64,000 nucleotides of DNA from Lewinellaceae bacterium (GTDB lineage Bacteria; Bacteroidota; Bacteroidia; Chitinophagales; Saprospiraceae): the NCBI GenBank assembly GCA_020636135.1, contig JACJYK010000001.1, forward strand, positions 1,102,501 through 1,166,500, written 5' to 3'. Position numbers and translations under genes: made by a program. Below are positions 25,219 to 33,449 of the stretch, piece after piece (the stretch's first letter is position 1; each line of letters starts with the position of its first letter). A model generated the notes under the pieces. It worked only from the letters and a program-made list of their open reading frames with translations. It was not told the origin of the DNA and did not search any database.

Positions 25219-26124
25219 ATGTGTTCAACTTGTGGATGTGGTGATACGGATGGCATCACAATTACCTTATTTAATTCCGGAGGAAACCTGAAAGCAATTG
25301 ATCTGCCTGCCATGAAAACCATGGGACCGGTTCCCTTTGCTACTGCCACTGAACATCACCACCACGGACACCATCACCATCATGATCACGGCTCCCACCA
25401 TCATGAAACAGGGCACATACACAGCCATGGAGATCATGGCCATCCGCATGTGCATTTCACCAGCCCGAAAACAGTGGTCGATCTCGAAGTGGACATTTTA
25501 CAGCAAAATCAATTACTCGCAGAACGCAACCGCGGGTACTTCCTGGCCAAGTCTATTCTGGCCCTGAACCTGGTCAGTTCTCCCGGATCGGGTAAGACCA
25601 GCCTGCTGGAGCGAACACTCACAGACCTGAAGGGTAAAATGGACTGTGCCGTGATCGAAGGGGATCAGCAATCTTCGCAGGATGCCAGCCGGATCGCTGC
25701 TACCAGTGCCCCGGTGGTTCAGATAAACACCGGGAAAGGATGTCATCTGGACGCGGACATGGTTTCGAAAGCACTGCAACAACTTAAACCAGCTAACAAC
25801 AGTTTATTATTCATTGAAAACGTGGGTAACCTGGTTTGTCCGGCATTGTTTGATTTGGGAGAAGCAAAGCGCGTCGTCATTATCAGTGTGACGGAGGGTG
25901 ATGATAAACCCATCAAATACCCGGATATGTTTCACAGCGCGCAACTTTGCATTATCAATAAGATTGACTTATTGCCCTATGTTCAGTTTGACGTGAATAA
26001 AGCAAAGGACTATGCCCTGCAAGTCAATCATCATCTCAAATTCCTGGAGCTTTCAGCAACAACCGGACAGGGCATGGACCAATGGTATCAATGGCTGGAA
26101 GAGGAGATGAGCCGGATCGGTTGA
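25219..26124 (+). CDS. hypB: Hydrogenase/urease nickel GTPase HypB with His-rich region
   Basis: 301 residues. The N-terminal MCSTCGCG cysteine motif is followed by a very His-rich stretch (about residues 45-80) suited to nickel storage, then the G3E-type GTPase: P-loop SSPGSGKTSLLE, VIEGDQQSSQDA, ENVGNLVCPA and NKIDLL. It hydrolyses GTP while delivering nickel with HypA. Spaced 12 bases from hypA. Confidence 0.97.
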   Translation: MCSTCGCGDTDGITITLFNSGGNLKAIDLPAMKTMGPVPFATATEHHHHGHHHHHDHGSHHHETGHIHSHGDHGHPHVHFTSPKTVVDLEVDILQQNQLLAERNRGYFLAKSILALNLVSSPGSGKTSLLERTLTDLKGKMDCAVIEGDQQSSQDASRIAATSAPVVQINTGKGCHLDADMVSKALQQLKPANNSLLFIENVGNLVCPALFDLGEAKRVVIISVTEGDDKPIKYPDMFHSAQLCIINKIDLLPYVQFDVNKAKDYALQVNHHLKFLELSATTGQGMDQWYQWLEEEMSRIG

Positions 26125-26159
26125 CTCAGGATAACACCCTATCATAGATAACGTAGCAA

Positions 26160-28487
26160 TTGTTAGGTAGAAGCATTCATATAAAAGGCCGGGTACAAGG
26201 GGTCGGATTCAGGCCATTTGTCTATCGCCTGGCGGTTCAACTCCAATTAGCCGGCTGGGTCAAGAATGGTCCTGATGGTGTACATATTCTCATCGCCGGA
26301 GATGAGGAGTCTATGGACCGGTTTGAAAACCATCTGCGGATCAAGCCTCCTGCATTATCGATCATCACGTCGTTTACTTCGGAGCTGGAAAAAGTCAATG
26401 ACCTGGCCATATTTCAGATTATAGAATCCGCAGCTTCAGGCCCGGGAGAGGTGCTGTTAACTCCTGATCTGGCTTTGTGTATGGAATGCCGTCATGAATT
26501 GCACGACCCGTTGAACAGACGTTACCACTACCCGTTCATCACCTGTACACAGTGTGGGCCCCGTTATTCCATCATTCAATCGCTTCCCTATGATCGTCCG
26601 GGGACAACCATGTCGCCATTTACGATGTGCCCCACTTGTCAGTCAGAATACAATGATCCCCTGGATCCAAGGCATCATGCGCAGACCAATTCGTGTCCGG
26701 ATTGTGCAATTTTACAGAGCTGGTGTGACGCCACTGGGAATGTGTTGCATCAGAATCAGACAGTGGCTGTCAATTCTGCGGTCCAGGCTTTATTGTCCGG
26801 ATTTATTGTTGCCGTAAAAGGAGTGGGAGGTTATCTGTTGATGGGTGACGCCACACAAGCCCGTGTTATCGAGCAGCTTAGGGAACGTAAACACCGGCCT
26901 TCAAAGCCATTTGCGGTTTTATATGGTGATAAAAGCCAGCTGGAGCTCGATGTGCTGCTTTCCGACCTGGCGTGGAAACAACTGACAAGTCCCGAGTCCC
27001 CCATCGTCTTACTGCCATTCCGGAGCGATGAACCCGATTCCGGCCTGCAACGAAACCTGGTGGCTCCCGGCCTGGATCAGTTAGGGGTCATGTGGCCTTA
27101 TACACCATTGCTTGACCTGATCAGTAAAGAGGCAGGCAGGCCTTTGATCGCTACCAGTGGAAACAAAAGTGGTTCTCCCATCTTTTACCAGGATGAAAAA
27201 GCAATTGCCGGATTAGAAGGTATTGCAGATTTTTTCCTGGTCAATAACCGGACCATTGTTGTACCGCAGGACGACAGCGTGATGCGGTATTCTCCAGTAT
27301 ACCGCCAACCTGTGATCCTCCGGCGCAGCCGCGGATTTGCACCCAGTCTGATCCTCCCTTCATCACAGCCGATGCAAGACGGAGTTCTGGCCATGGGAGC
27401 AGCACTTAAAAGTACATTTGCCTTTACACACCGAAACAATTGTTATGTCAGCCAATATTTGGGAGATACGGACCATTACGAAGTTCAACAGGCTTATGAG
27501 CATACGCTTGACCACTTGCTAAGAACGACCGGTCAGGAACCCCGGGTCATCCTGGTTGACCGCCATCCGCAATATGCCAGTACCTTGCTGGGGCAACGGT
27601 TGGCGGAAGAACTGTCCTTGCCTATCCTGAAGGTTCAACACCATGAAGCCCATTTTATGGCTGTACTGGAGGAGCATTCGTTGTGCGATCGGGAGTTTCC
27701 CATTCTTGGTTTCATTTGGGATGGCACGGGTTATGGCCATGATGGCCAGACCTGGGGGAGTGAATGTTTTATGTATCAGAAAGGTAAACTCCGGCGGGCC
27801 GGGCATTTAAATTATGTAGCACACCTGGCCGGTGATCAGATGGCACGGGATGCCCGCTTACCGGCATTGGCATTCAGCGGCGGCAATCCAACCATCCTGG
27901 CGTATTTGGAAACGAAGTTCAGCCGATCAGCCTGGAACATTTACCAAAAACTCCTGGAGAATGATTCCAAAATCCAGACCTCCAGTATGGGCCGCTTGTT
28001 CGACGCAGCCGGATGCCTGCTGGAGTTGGGAACACATCAATCCTTTGAGGGGGAAATTGCCATGAAACTGGAAGCGCAGGCCTGGGAAGGTATTCGGCGG
28101 ATAGGGTGGGAACTGGAACCCTACGGTGTATTAAGATGGGATGGCGCTGAGCTTCTGATGGCTCTTTTTCACGACAAGTCTGCGGTGCCTGAACGTGCTG
28201 CGCGATTTCATCGTACCCTGATAGGCTGGATGTTCGATGAAGCGGGAATGCATCCGGAGGTTGAACACCTGGCAATGAGCGGGGGCGTTTGGCAGAATGG
28301 ATTGCTGGTGGATATGGCTCTGCATTTTAAACCTTCGCAATACAATTTGTATTTTCATAAACAGTTGTCTCCGAACGATGAAGGCATATCCTTTGGTCAA
28401 CTGGTCCATTATCAGAAAGTAGGACAGCAAGGTTTTGTCAGGGACCAATTGATGAAAGCATTTGATGCTTCTACTTCGAGCAATTGA
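26160..28487 (+). CDS. hypF: Carbamoyltransferase HypF
   Basis: 775 residues, normal family length. Domains in order: acylphosphatase-like (GRVQGVGFRPFVYR, ~residues 9-22), two zinc-finger motifs (CMECRHELHDP; CPTCQSEYNDP with SCPDC), YrdC-like (RKHRPSKPFAVLYGD) and Kae1-like (QHHEAHFMAVLEEH, WDGTGYGHDG). It makes thiocarbamate on HypE from carbamoyl phosphate, the first step to the CN ligands. The start must be TTG at 26160: a TAG lies two codons upstream in frame and no ATG occurs before the acylphosphatase motif. Confidence 0.96.
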   Translation: MLGRSIHIKGRVQGVGFRPFVYRLAVQLQLAGWVKNGPDGVHILIAGDEESMDRFENHLRIKPPALSIITSFTSELEKVNDLAIFQIIESAASGPGEVLLTPDLALCMECRHELHDPLNRRYHYPFITCTQCGPRYSIIQSLPYDRPGTTMSPFTMCPTCQSEYNDPLDPRHHAQTNSCPDCAILQSWCDATGNVLHQNQTVAVNSAVQALLSGFIVAVKGVGGYLLMGDATQARVIEQLRERKHRPSKPFAVLYGDKSQLELDVLLSDLAWKQLTSPESPIVLLPFRSDEPDSGLQRNLVAPGLDQLGVMWPYTPLLDLISKEAGRPLIATSGNKSGSPIFYQDEKAIAGLEGIADFFLVNNRTIVVPQDDSVMRYSPVYRQPVILRRSRGFAPSLILPSSQPMQDGVLAMGAALKSTFAFTHRNNCYVSQYLGDTDHYEVQQAYEHTLDHLLRTTGQEPRVILVDRHPQYASTLLGQRLAEELSLPILKVQHHEAHFMAVLEEHSLCDREFPILGFIWDGTGYGHDGQTWGSECFMYQKGKLRRAGHLNYVAHLAGDQMARDARLPALAFSGGNPTILAYLETKFSRSAWNIYQKLLENDSKIQTSSMGRLFDAAGCLLELGTHQSFEGEIAMKLEAQAWEGIRRIGWELEPYGVLRWDGAELLMALFHDKSAVPERAARFHRTLIGWMFDEAGMHPEVEHLAMSGGVWQNGLLVDMALHFKPSQYNLYFHKQLSPNDEGISFGQLVHYQKVGQQGFVRDQLMKAFDASTSSN

Positions 28488-28508
28488 TGCACAAAAAAAA
28501 TTAAGATT

Positions 28509-28781
28509 ATGTGTTTGGCAATACCGGGAAAAATCACTGCGATCACGGAGCATCTGAATGGTGCATTCCGGACCGGGAAGGTCTCTTTTGGCGGGATCCA
28601 GCGGGAAACAAATCTAAGTATGGTTCCCGATGCGCAGGTCGATGATTATGTATTGGTCCACGTAGGTGTGGCCATCAGTGTTGTCGATGAAGAAGAAGCC
28701 CGTAAAACGTTTGAGTTGTTGAAAGCGATGGGTGAACTGGAGGATGAACTCGGACCGGAGCCCAAAACCGATGGAGTATGA
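28509..28781 (+). CDS. hypC: Hydrogenase assembly chaperone HypC
   Basis: 90 residues beginning MCLAIPGKI, with the conserved Cys2 that binds iron or the large subunit. It shuttles the Fe(CN)2CO unit from HypD to the large subunit. Its stop overlaps the hypD start by 4 bases (ATGA). Confidence 0.96.
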   Translation: MCLAIPGKITAITEHLNGAFRTGKVSFGGIQRETNLSMVPDAQVDDYVLVHVGVAISVVDEEEARKTFELLKAMGELEDELGPEPKTDGV

Positions 28782-29884
28782 AATATCTGACCGAATACCG
28801 TGATGCTGTGATGGTTCAGGAGTATGTCAAACGGATCCATCAACTGGTGACCAGGCCCTGGTCCATCATGGAGATATGTGGGGGACAGACTCATGGTTTG
28901 GTGAAGAACGGGATCCTTGAAATGTTACCAGAGCAGGTAACCATGGTTCATGGCCCCGGATGCCCGGTATGTGTCACACCGCTTCACCTGATTGATGATG
29001 CCATCGCTCTGGCCTATAAACCAGGAGTCATCGTGACCTCCTTCGGTGATATGCTCCGCGTGCCAGGGTCTGAAGAATCTCTTTTGGAAGCCAAGGCCAA
29101 TGGAGCCAATATGCAAATGGTTTACTCTCCCCTGGATGCCCTTAAAATTGCCCAGAAGAATCCGGATAAAGAGGTTGTATTTTTTGCCGTAGGTTTTGAG
29201 ACAACTGCCCCGGCCAATGCACTGTCGGTCATCCAGGCGGATGCCATGGGGCTGGAAAATTACAGCATACTGACTTCTCATGTATTGGTACCTCCTGCCA
29301 TGGAGGCCATACTGTCCGATCCGGAAAGCAAAGTAGATGGTTTTCTCGCCGCCGGTCACGTATGTACGATCATGGGTATAGAGGAATATTACCCGATCGC
29401 TGAAAAATACAAGGTGCCTATTGTGGTGACCGGATTCGAACCCATCGATTTACTCGTAGGGATTTACGAGACTTTAAAGCAGCTAGAAGAAGGCACTTAC
29501 CGGGTAGACAACCAATATGCGCGAGTCGTTCAGGCGGCAGGAAATCCTCAGGCCAGGAAGGTTATCGGAAAAGTATTCACGACCTCAGACCGGATCTGGC
29601 GGGGTATAGGTGAGATACCAGGCAGTGGCTATGAGGTTGACCAGGAGTTTAGCCGGTACGATGCAAGGTTAAAATTTCATCTTGGCCACCGGGAGGTTCC
29701 TGAGCATCCTGAGTGCATCGCCGGACAAATCCTTAAGGGATTGCGTAAGCCTTTCCATTGCGCTCAGTTTGGCAAAGGGTGTACACCCGAACATCCGCTG
29801 GGCGCACCCATGGTCAGTTCGGAAGGCGCTTGCGCTGCTTATTATCATTTTGCTCAAATGAAAAACGAGACGGTCCATGGCTGA
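28778..29884 (+). CDS. hypD: Hydrogenase maturation protein HypD
   Basis: 368 residues. It shows the family motifs EICGGQTHGL, GPGCPVCVTP, GFETTAP and the late cysteine segment FGKGCTPEHPLGAPMVSSEGAC near the [4Fe-4S] cluster. With HypC it is the scaffold where iron receives CN and CO. It overlaps hypE by 8 bases, implying translational coupling. Confidence 0.96.
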   Translation: MKYLTEYRDAVMVQEYVKRIHQLVTRPWSIMEICGGQTHGLVKNGILEMLPEQVTMVHGPGCPVCVTPLHLIDDAIALAYKPGVIVTSFGDMLRVPGSEESLLEAKANGANMQMVYSPLDALKIAQKNPDKEVVFFAVGFETTAPANALSVIQADAMGLENYSILTSHVLVPPAMEAILSDPESKVDGFLAAGHVCTIMGIEEYYPIAEKYKVPIVVTGFEPIDLLVGIYETLKQLEEGTYRVDNQYARVVQAAGNPQARKVIGKVFTTSDRIWRGIGEIPGSGYEVDQEFSRYDARLKFHLGHREVPEHPECIAGQILKGLRKPFHCAQFGKGCTPEHPLGAPMVSSEGACAAYYHFAQMKNETVHG

Positions 29885-30932
29885 AAAATTGAGTATGCGG
29901 CTGCAATGCCCGGTCCCAAAGATGGATTTTGATGTGATTCAGCTGGGACATGGAAGTGGGGGCCTGATGACCCACCGGTTGCTGAAAAGTGGTGTTTTTG
30001 AAGTGTTGCAGAATGAGTTTTTACGTGAGGAACACGATGGTGCGATCGTTGACCTGAAAGGGAAAACGGCCATCACGACCGATAGTTTTGTGGTCTCTCC
30101 AATCTTTTTTCCCGGAGGAAATATCGGGGATCTGGCTGTAAATGGCACGGTGAATGACCTGGCCATGTGTGGAGCCAAACCACAGTATCTGACCCTGGCA
30201 TGCATCCTGGAGGAGGGGTTTGCGCTGGAGGAATATTGGGAGATACTGTTAGCCATCCGTGAGGCAGGTAAGACTGCCGGTGTGCAGGTTGTGACCGGTG
30301 ATACGAAAGTTGTTGAAAAAGGTAAAGGCGACGGTATTTTTATCAATACGACCGGCATTGGACTGGTGCATCCGCATGCAGACATTCGTGTTTCAAGGAT
30401 CAAATCCGGTGATGTCGTCGTCGTCAGCGGTTTGGTTGCCAGTCATGGCATGGCCATTATGTCGGTGCGTGAGGGACTGGAGTTTGAGACAACGCTGGAA
30501 AGCGATACCGCACCGGTTCACGATATGGTGTGGGCACTATTGGATCAATTTGGAGAGGATATCCGGTTTTTGAGGGATCCGACCCGGGGTGGGGTGGCTT
30601 CAACATTAAACGAGGCTGCATCGCAAAGGAAACTCGGAATCCGGCTGGAGCAAACACAGATCCCGATGCTGGAAGAAGTGGAAGGTGCCTGTGAGCTACT
30701 GGGAATGGATCCGCTTTATGTAGCCAATGAAGGGATATTTGTAGCAATTGTCGCACCCGGTACGGCAGATGCAGTCGTTAAAACCTTGCAGCAATTTCCC
30801 GGGGGAAAATTTGCATCGGTCATCGGACGTGTGGTGGATGAACATCCGGGTCAGGTCGTCCTGAACAGCTCAATAGGTGGTAAACGTGTCGTTGCTATGC
30901 TGGCAGGGGAACAGTTGCCGAGGATTTGTTAA
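29877..30932 (+). CDS. hypE: Hydrogenase maturation protein HypE
   Basis: 351 residues, PurM-like ATP-binding fold (LGHGSGGLMTHRLL, AITTDSFVVSP, VTGDTKVVEKGKGDG, LRDPTRGGVA). The last four residues are PRIC: the terminal Cys receives the carbamoyl group from HypF and is dehydrated to thiocyanate. This is the last gene of the rightward operon, so one full hypABFCDE set is present; auxiliary HyaE/HyaF chaperones are not in this window. Confidence 0.97.
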   Translation: MAEKLSMRLQCPVPKMDFDVIQLGHGSGGLMTHRLLKSGVFEVLQNEFLREEHDGAIVDLKGKTAITTDSFVVSPIFFPGGNIGDLAVNGTVNDLAMCGAKPQYLTLACILEEGFALEEYWEILLAIREAGKTAGVQVVTGDTKVVEKGKGDGIFINTTGIGLVHPHADIRVSRIKSGDVVVVSGLVASHGMAIMSVREGLEFETTLESDTAPVHDMVWALLDQFGEDIRFLRDPTRGGVASTLNEAASQRKLGIRLEQTQIPMLEEVEGACELLGMDPLYVANEGIFVAIVAPGTADAVVKTLQQFPGGKFASVIGRVVDEHPGQVVLNSSIGGKRVVAMLAGEQLPRIC

Positions 30933-30982
30933 TGCCCGGGCTAATAAATAGAATGGCTGTGTACGCATGATTTGGGTTGAAA

Positions 30983-31021
30983 TAAAAAATGGCAATAGAA
31001 AGCACCTCGATCTATTACCAT
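30983..31021 (-). terminator. Rho-independent terminator of the ArsR/AHSA1/VOC operon
   Basis: Read leftward, ATGGTAATAGA (31021-31011) pairs with TCTATTGCCAT (30999-30989) with one mismatch and runs straight into six T. It lies 36 bases after the VOC gene stop and may also stop the rightward hyp transcript. Confidence 0.75.
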
Positions 31022-31056
31022 TTAGTTGGAAATAATCCGTCGATTTTATTCAGGAT

Positions 31057-31485
31057 TTAATTTGCGGAGTCATATTCTACCATCCATTCCACGCCATATT
31101 TATCGGTAAACATGCCAAAATAGACACCTAATGGTCCGTTGGAAATAGGCATCTCTACAGCACCTTCTGAAGATAGGCCATTAAACAGACGGTCAGCTTC
31201 TTCCCGGCTTTCCGCACTTATTGAAATGGTATTTCTGTTGTCATTTTCACTGACCTTTCCCATCATTTCCAAAACATCGCTCGCTATTAAGCGGGTGTGT
31301 TTTCCGATCGGGAGGACAATGTGCATGATCCGGTTGGCATCATGGTCCGCTATTGGAAATTCAGGGCTGGATATGGACCCATACCGCAATAATTTTGTGA
31401 ATTCTCCGCCGAAGACGGACTTGTAAAACGTAAATGCTTCTTCTGCATTTCCATTAAAATGAATGTGAGGATTAATTGTTGCCAT
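31057..31485 (-). CDS. VOC-fold (PhnB/glyoxalase-like) protein
   Basis: 142 residues with the PhnB-like opening HIHFNGNAEEAFTFYKSVFGG and a closing GPLGVYFGMFTDKYGVEWMV, typical of the vicinal-oxygen-chelate fold. The substrate cannot be read from sequence. It is the third gene of the leftward operon with an AHSA1 protein (10 bases upstream) and an ArsR repressor, a combination frequent in Bacteroidota and often linked to small-molecule stress. Confidence 0.9.
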   Translation of the reverse strand: MATINPHIHFNGNAEEAFTFYKSVFGGEFTKLLRYGSISSPEFPIADHDANRIMHIVLPIGKHTRLIASDVLEMMGKVSENDNRNTISISAESREEADRLFNGLSSEGAVEMPISNGPLGVYFGMFTDKYGVEWMVEYDSAN

Positions 31486-31495
31486 ATTTAATTGA

Positions 31496-32020
31496 TTAAA
31501 GGTTAAAAGGTGTTGTTGTCAATGTTCCGGATTTGATTAAGTGATCGATTTTATTCATCGTTAATGTAAATCCTTCCCGGAAACCTTTTTCAATCATCAT
31601 TTCCAGGATAGCCAGTGATTTGTATTTGATGCTGATACGCACCGTGGTAATCCCATTTGCTTCGCTGAATTTCAAGTCGTTTTCCGACCCGTAGAAATCC
31701 TGATTAATGTGTTCATCCTTGTCGCTAAAGCCTGAAAGGTATTTGAGATTTGTCTTAGGGGAAATGGATGTATAGTCCTGAACGGAATAATGTTCCTGTC
31801 CTTCGGGACTTATCATTTTGTAAAACCTGCGTCCACCCACTTTAAACTCCATACGTATGGTTTGTGCTACCCAGGGCTCCGGAGCACCCCACAGATCCAG
31901 AATTTCCTGTTTGGTAAAAGCGTCCCAAACCAGATCAAGCCCGGCATCAAATTCTTTGTGGACAAAAATGGTATTCGTTTTTTTGTCAACATTAAAATCA
32001 AACAGCAAATGATTATTCAT
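31496..32020 (-). CDS. SRPBCC/AHSA1-domain protein
   Basis: 174 residues. The pattern FVHKEFDAGLDLVWDAFTKQEIL...LWGAP and EFKVGGRRFYKMISPEG is characteristic of the AHSA1 (activator of Hsp90 ATPase-like) hydrophobic-cavity fold. It overlaps the repressor gene by 4 bases (ATGA). The ligand is unknown. Confidence 0.92.
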   Translation of the reverse strand: MNNHLLFDFNVDKKTNTIFVHKEFDAGLDLVWDAFTKQEILDLWGAPEPWVAQTIRMEFKVGGRRFYKMISPEGQEHYSVQDYTSISPKTNLKYLSGFSDKDEHINQDFYGSENDLKFSEANGITTVRISIKYKSLAILEMMIEKGFREGFTLTMNKIDHLIKSGTLTTTPFNL

Positions 32021-32337
32021 GATTTTTGATTTTTAAGCTTTGATAATATTTTGTCAAGTTGATTAAACTTGTTTTCCCAAATGGATTTTAATTGGCTCAG
32101 CCATTTATCGACTTCTTTCATTTTATCCATTTCAAGTGAATAATAAATTTCTCTACCCTGTTGTTCCTGTTTGACCAACTGGCATTCGGTCAAAATCCGT
32201 AAGTGCTTCGATACGGCTTGTCTGCTCATATCGAAATGCTCGGCCATTGCATTCGGTGTCATTGCCCTTAAAGCAATTAAGGTGATTATCGCTCTGCGGG
32301 TTGGATCTGCTATAGCCTGGAAAACATCTCTTCTCAT
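32017..32337 (-). CDS. ArsR-family winged-helix repressor
   Basis: 106 residues from the ATG at 32337 (an in-frame TTG at 32346 is less likely). Helix-turn-helix MAEHFDMSRQAVSKHLRIL follows ADPTRRAIITLIAL; the wing is VKQEQQGREIYYSL. No ELCVCDL-type metal site is visible, so it probably senses an organic signal or acts through protein interaction. First gene of the operon, with paired operator-like sites directly upstream. Confidence 0.93.
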   Translation of the reverse strand: MRRDVFQAIADPTRRAIITLIALRAMTPNAMAEHFDMSRQAVSKHLRILTECQLVKQEQQGREIYYSLEMDKMKEVDKWLSQLKSIWENKFNQLDKILSKLKNQKS

Positions 32338-32356
32338 GTGCTGCAATTTATTTTAA

Positions 32357-32398
32357 GAAACCGTTCGGTTGCAAATATATGCGCAACTGTTCGGTTTC
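32357..32398 (-). promoter_or_regulatory. Paired operator-like sites upstream of the ArsR gene
   Basis: Two 12-mers, AACCGTTCGGTT (32359-32370) and AACTGTTCGGTT (32385-32396), are themselves dyads and are also the cores of a larger 16-bp imperfect inverted repeat (32357-32372 and 32383-32398). They lie 20-61 bp upstream of the start codon, fitting autoregulation. The rest of 32399-32564 shows nothing further. Confidence 0.6.
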
Positions 32399-32564
32399 GC
32401 AAGTGATTATAAAAAAAATTTGATTTTTTGTGAGGCTGCATGAAGCGGCAGCCACCTGCTACGATATTAACCAGGATTTAGAATCAGCAAAATGCATCAA
32501 TCCTTCCTGTCTGCTCTGGCAGGGGTGAACTAAGATTTGCCTGTGTAGAGGATAAATTAATTAT

Positions 32565-33353
32565 TCAATACCGCTTCTGCCACCCTTCCACAAAATAGGT
32601 CGTCCGGCCCCCGATTTTGGCAGACTCCGCTACTCCGGGACCATTAGGGTTTTTGGCTCCCGGCTCCCGCCATTTCCAGAACCAGTCCTCCGGATAAACT
32701 TTGTAGTAAGCATCGCGCTCACAGGCCAGCGTGAGGATGGATTTCATTCGCTCATAGAGCTCCTTTTGTTTCTTGAGGGGGATAGCACCGGTTATAGATG
32801 CCGGATGAACCCTGGCTTGATAACAGATCTCATCGGCATACAGGTTGCCGACCCCGGCAAGTATGGACTGGTCCAGCAGCCAGGCCTTGATAGCCGTGGT
32901 TCTTCCTTTCATTTTGGCCAGCCACTCCGATTCGTCTATTTCGAGTGCATCCGGACCCAGGCCGGTTTCATTGATGTAGGCATGGATATCGTTCAGCAGG
33001 AGGATACGGCCAAACTTACGTGGGTCATCATATCCGATATAGAGCCCATTGGATAACTGCCAGTTGAATCGTTCGTATCGGGAGCGCTCCATCGGATCCT
33101 GATAATAACGCAGATCACCGGTCATGCTCAGGTGCAGTAAAACCGACTGTCCCTTATCCAGCAATGCAAAAAGGTATTTACCCCGGCGATAGGTTCCGGT
33201 GATGGGTCGTCCGGAAAGGGCCTGGATAAACTCATCCCCGGAAATATTCCGAAGGATGTGCTCATCCCATACCTCAACGCGGTGGATTTGCTGGCCTACC
33301 GCTTCGGTATGCAATAGTTTTTGAACGGTGTTGACTTCAGGTAATTCTGGCAT
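32565..33353 (-). CDS. mutM: Formamidopyrimidine-DNA glycosylase (Fpg/Nei family), zinc-less
   Basis: 262 residues starting MPELPEV, where Pro2 is the catalytic nucleophile and Glu3 assists. The beta-hairpin Lys region (YRRGKYLFAL), DDPRKFGRILL and the helix-two-turn-helix GVGNLYADEICYQARVHP are present. The C-terminal finger has lost all four zinc cysteines (NGPGVAESAKIGGRTTYFVE) but keeps the GGRTTYF turn, as in the zinc-less finger of NEIL1-like proteins. It removes oxidised bases such as 8-oxoguanine or pyrimidine products. Divergent from the next gene. Confidence 0.9.
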   Translation of the reverse strand: MPELPEVNTVQKLLHTEAVGQQIHRVEVWDEHILRNISGDEFIQALSGRPITGTYRRGKYLFALLDKGQSVLLHLSMTGDLRYYQDPMERSRYERFNWQLSNGLYIGYDDPRKFGRILLLNDIHAYINETGLGPDALEIDESEWLAKMKGRTTAIKAWLLDQSILAGVGNLYADEICYQARVHPASITGAIPLKKQKELYERMKSILTLACERDAYYKVYPEDWFWKWREPGAKNPNGPGVAESAKIGGRTTYFVEGWQKRY

Positions 33354-33449
33354 ATTGGTCTTAACAAACAGTTGTATAAATGGTTTGTGTCATCCAGTTA
33401 CCAGATTTGGCGGGGAAGGTTGTATTTTCCCTTTGGAAAAGCAAATCAT

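Noticed and set aside
25340..25460. CAC/CAT-rich tract that looks like a microsatellite.
   Set aside because: It encodes the His-rich nickel-binding region of HypB in frame.
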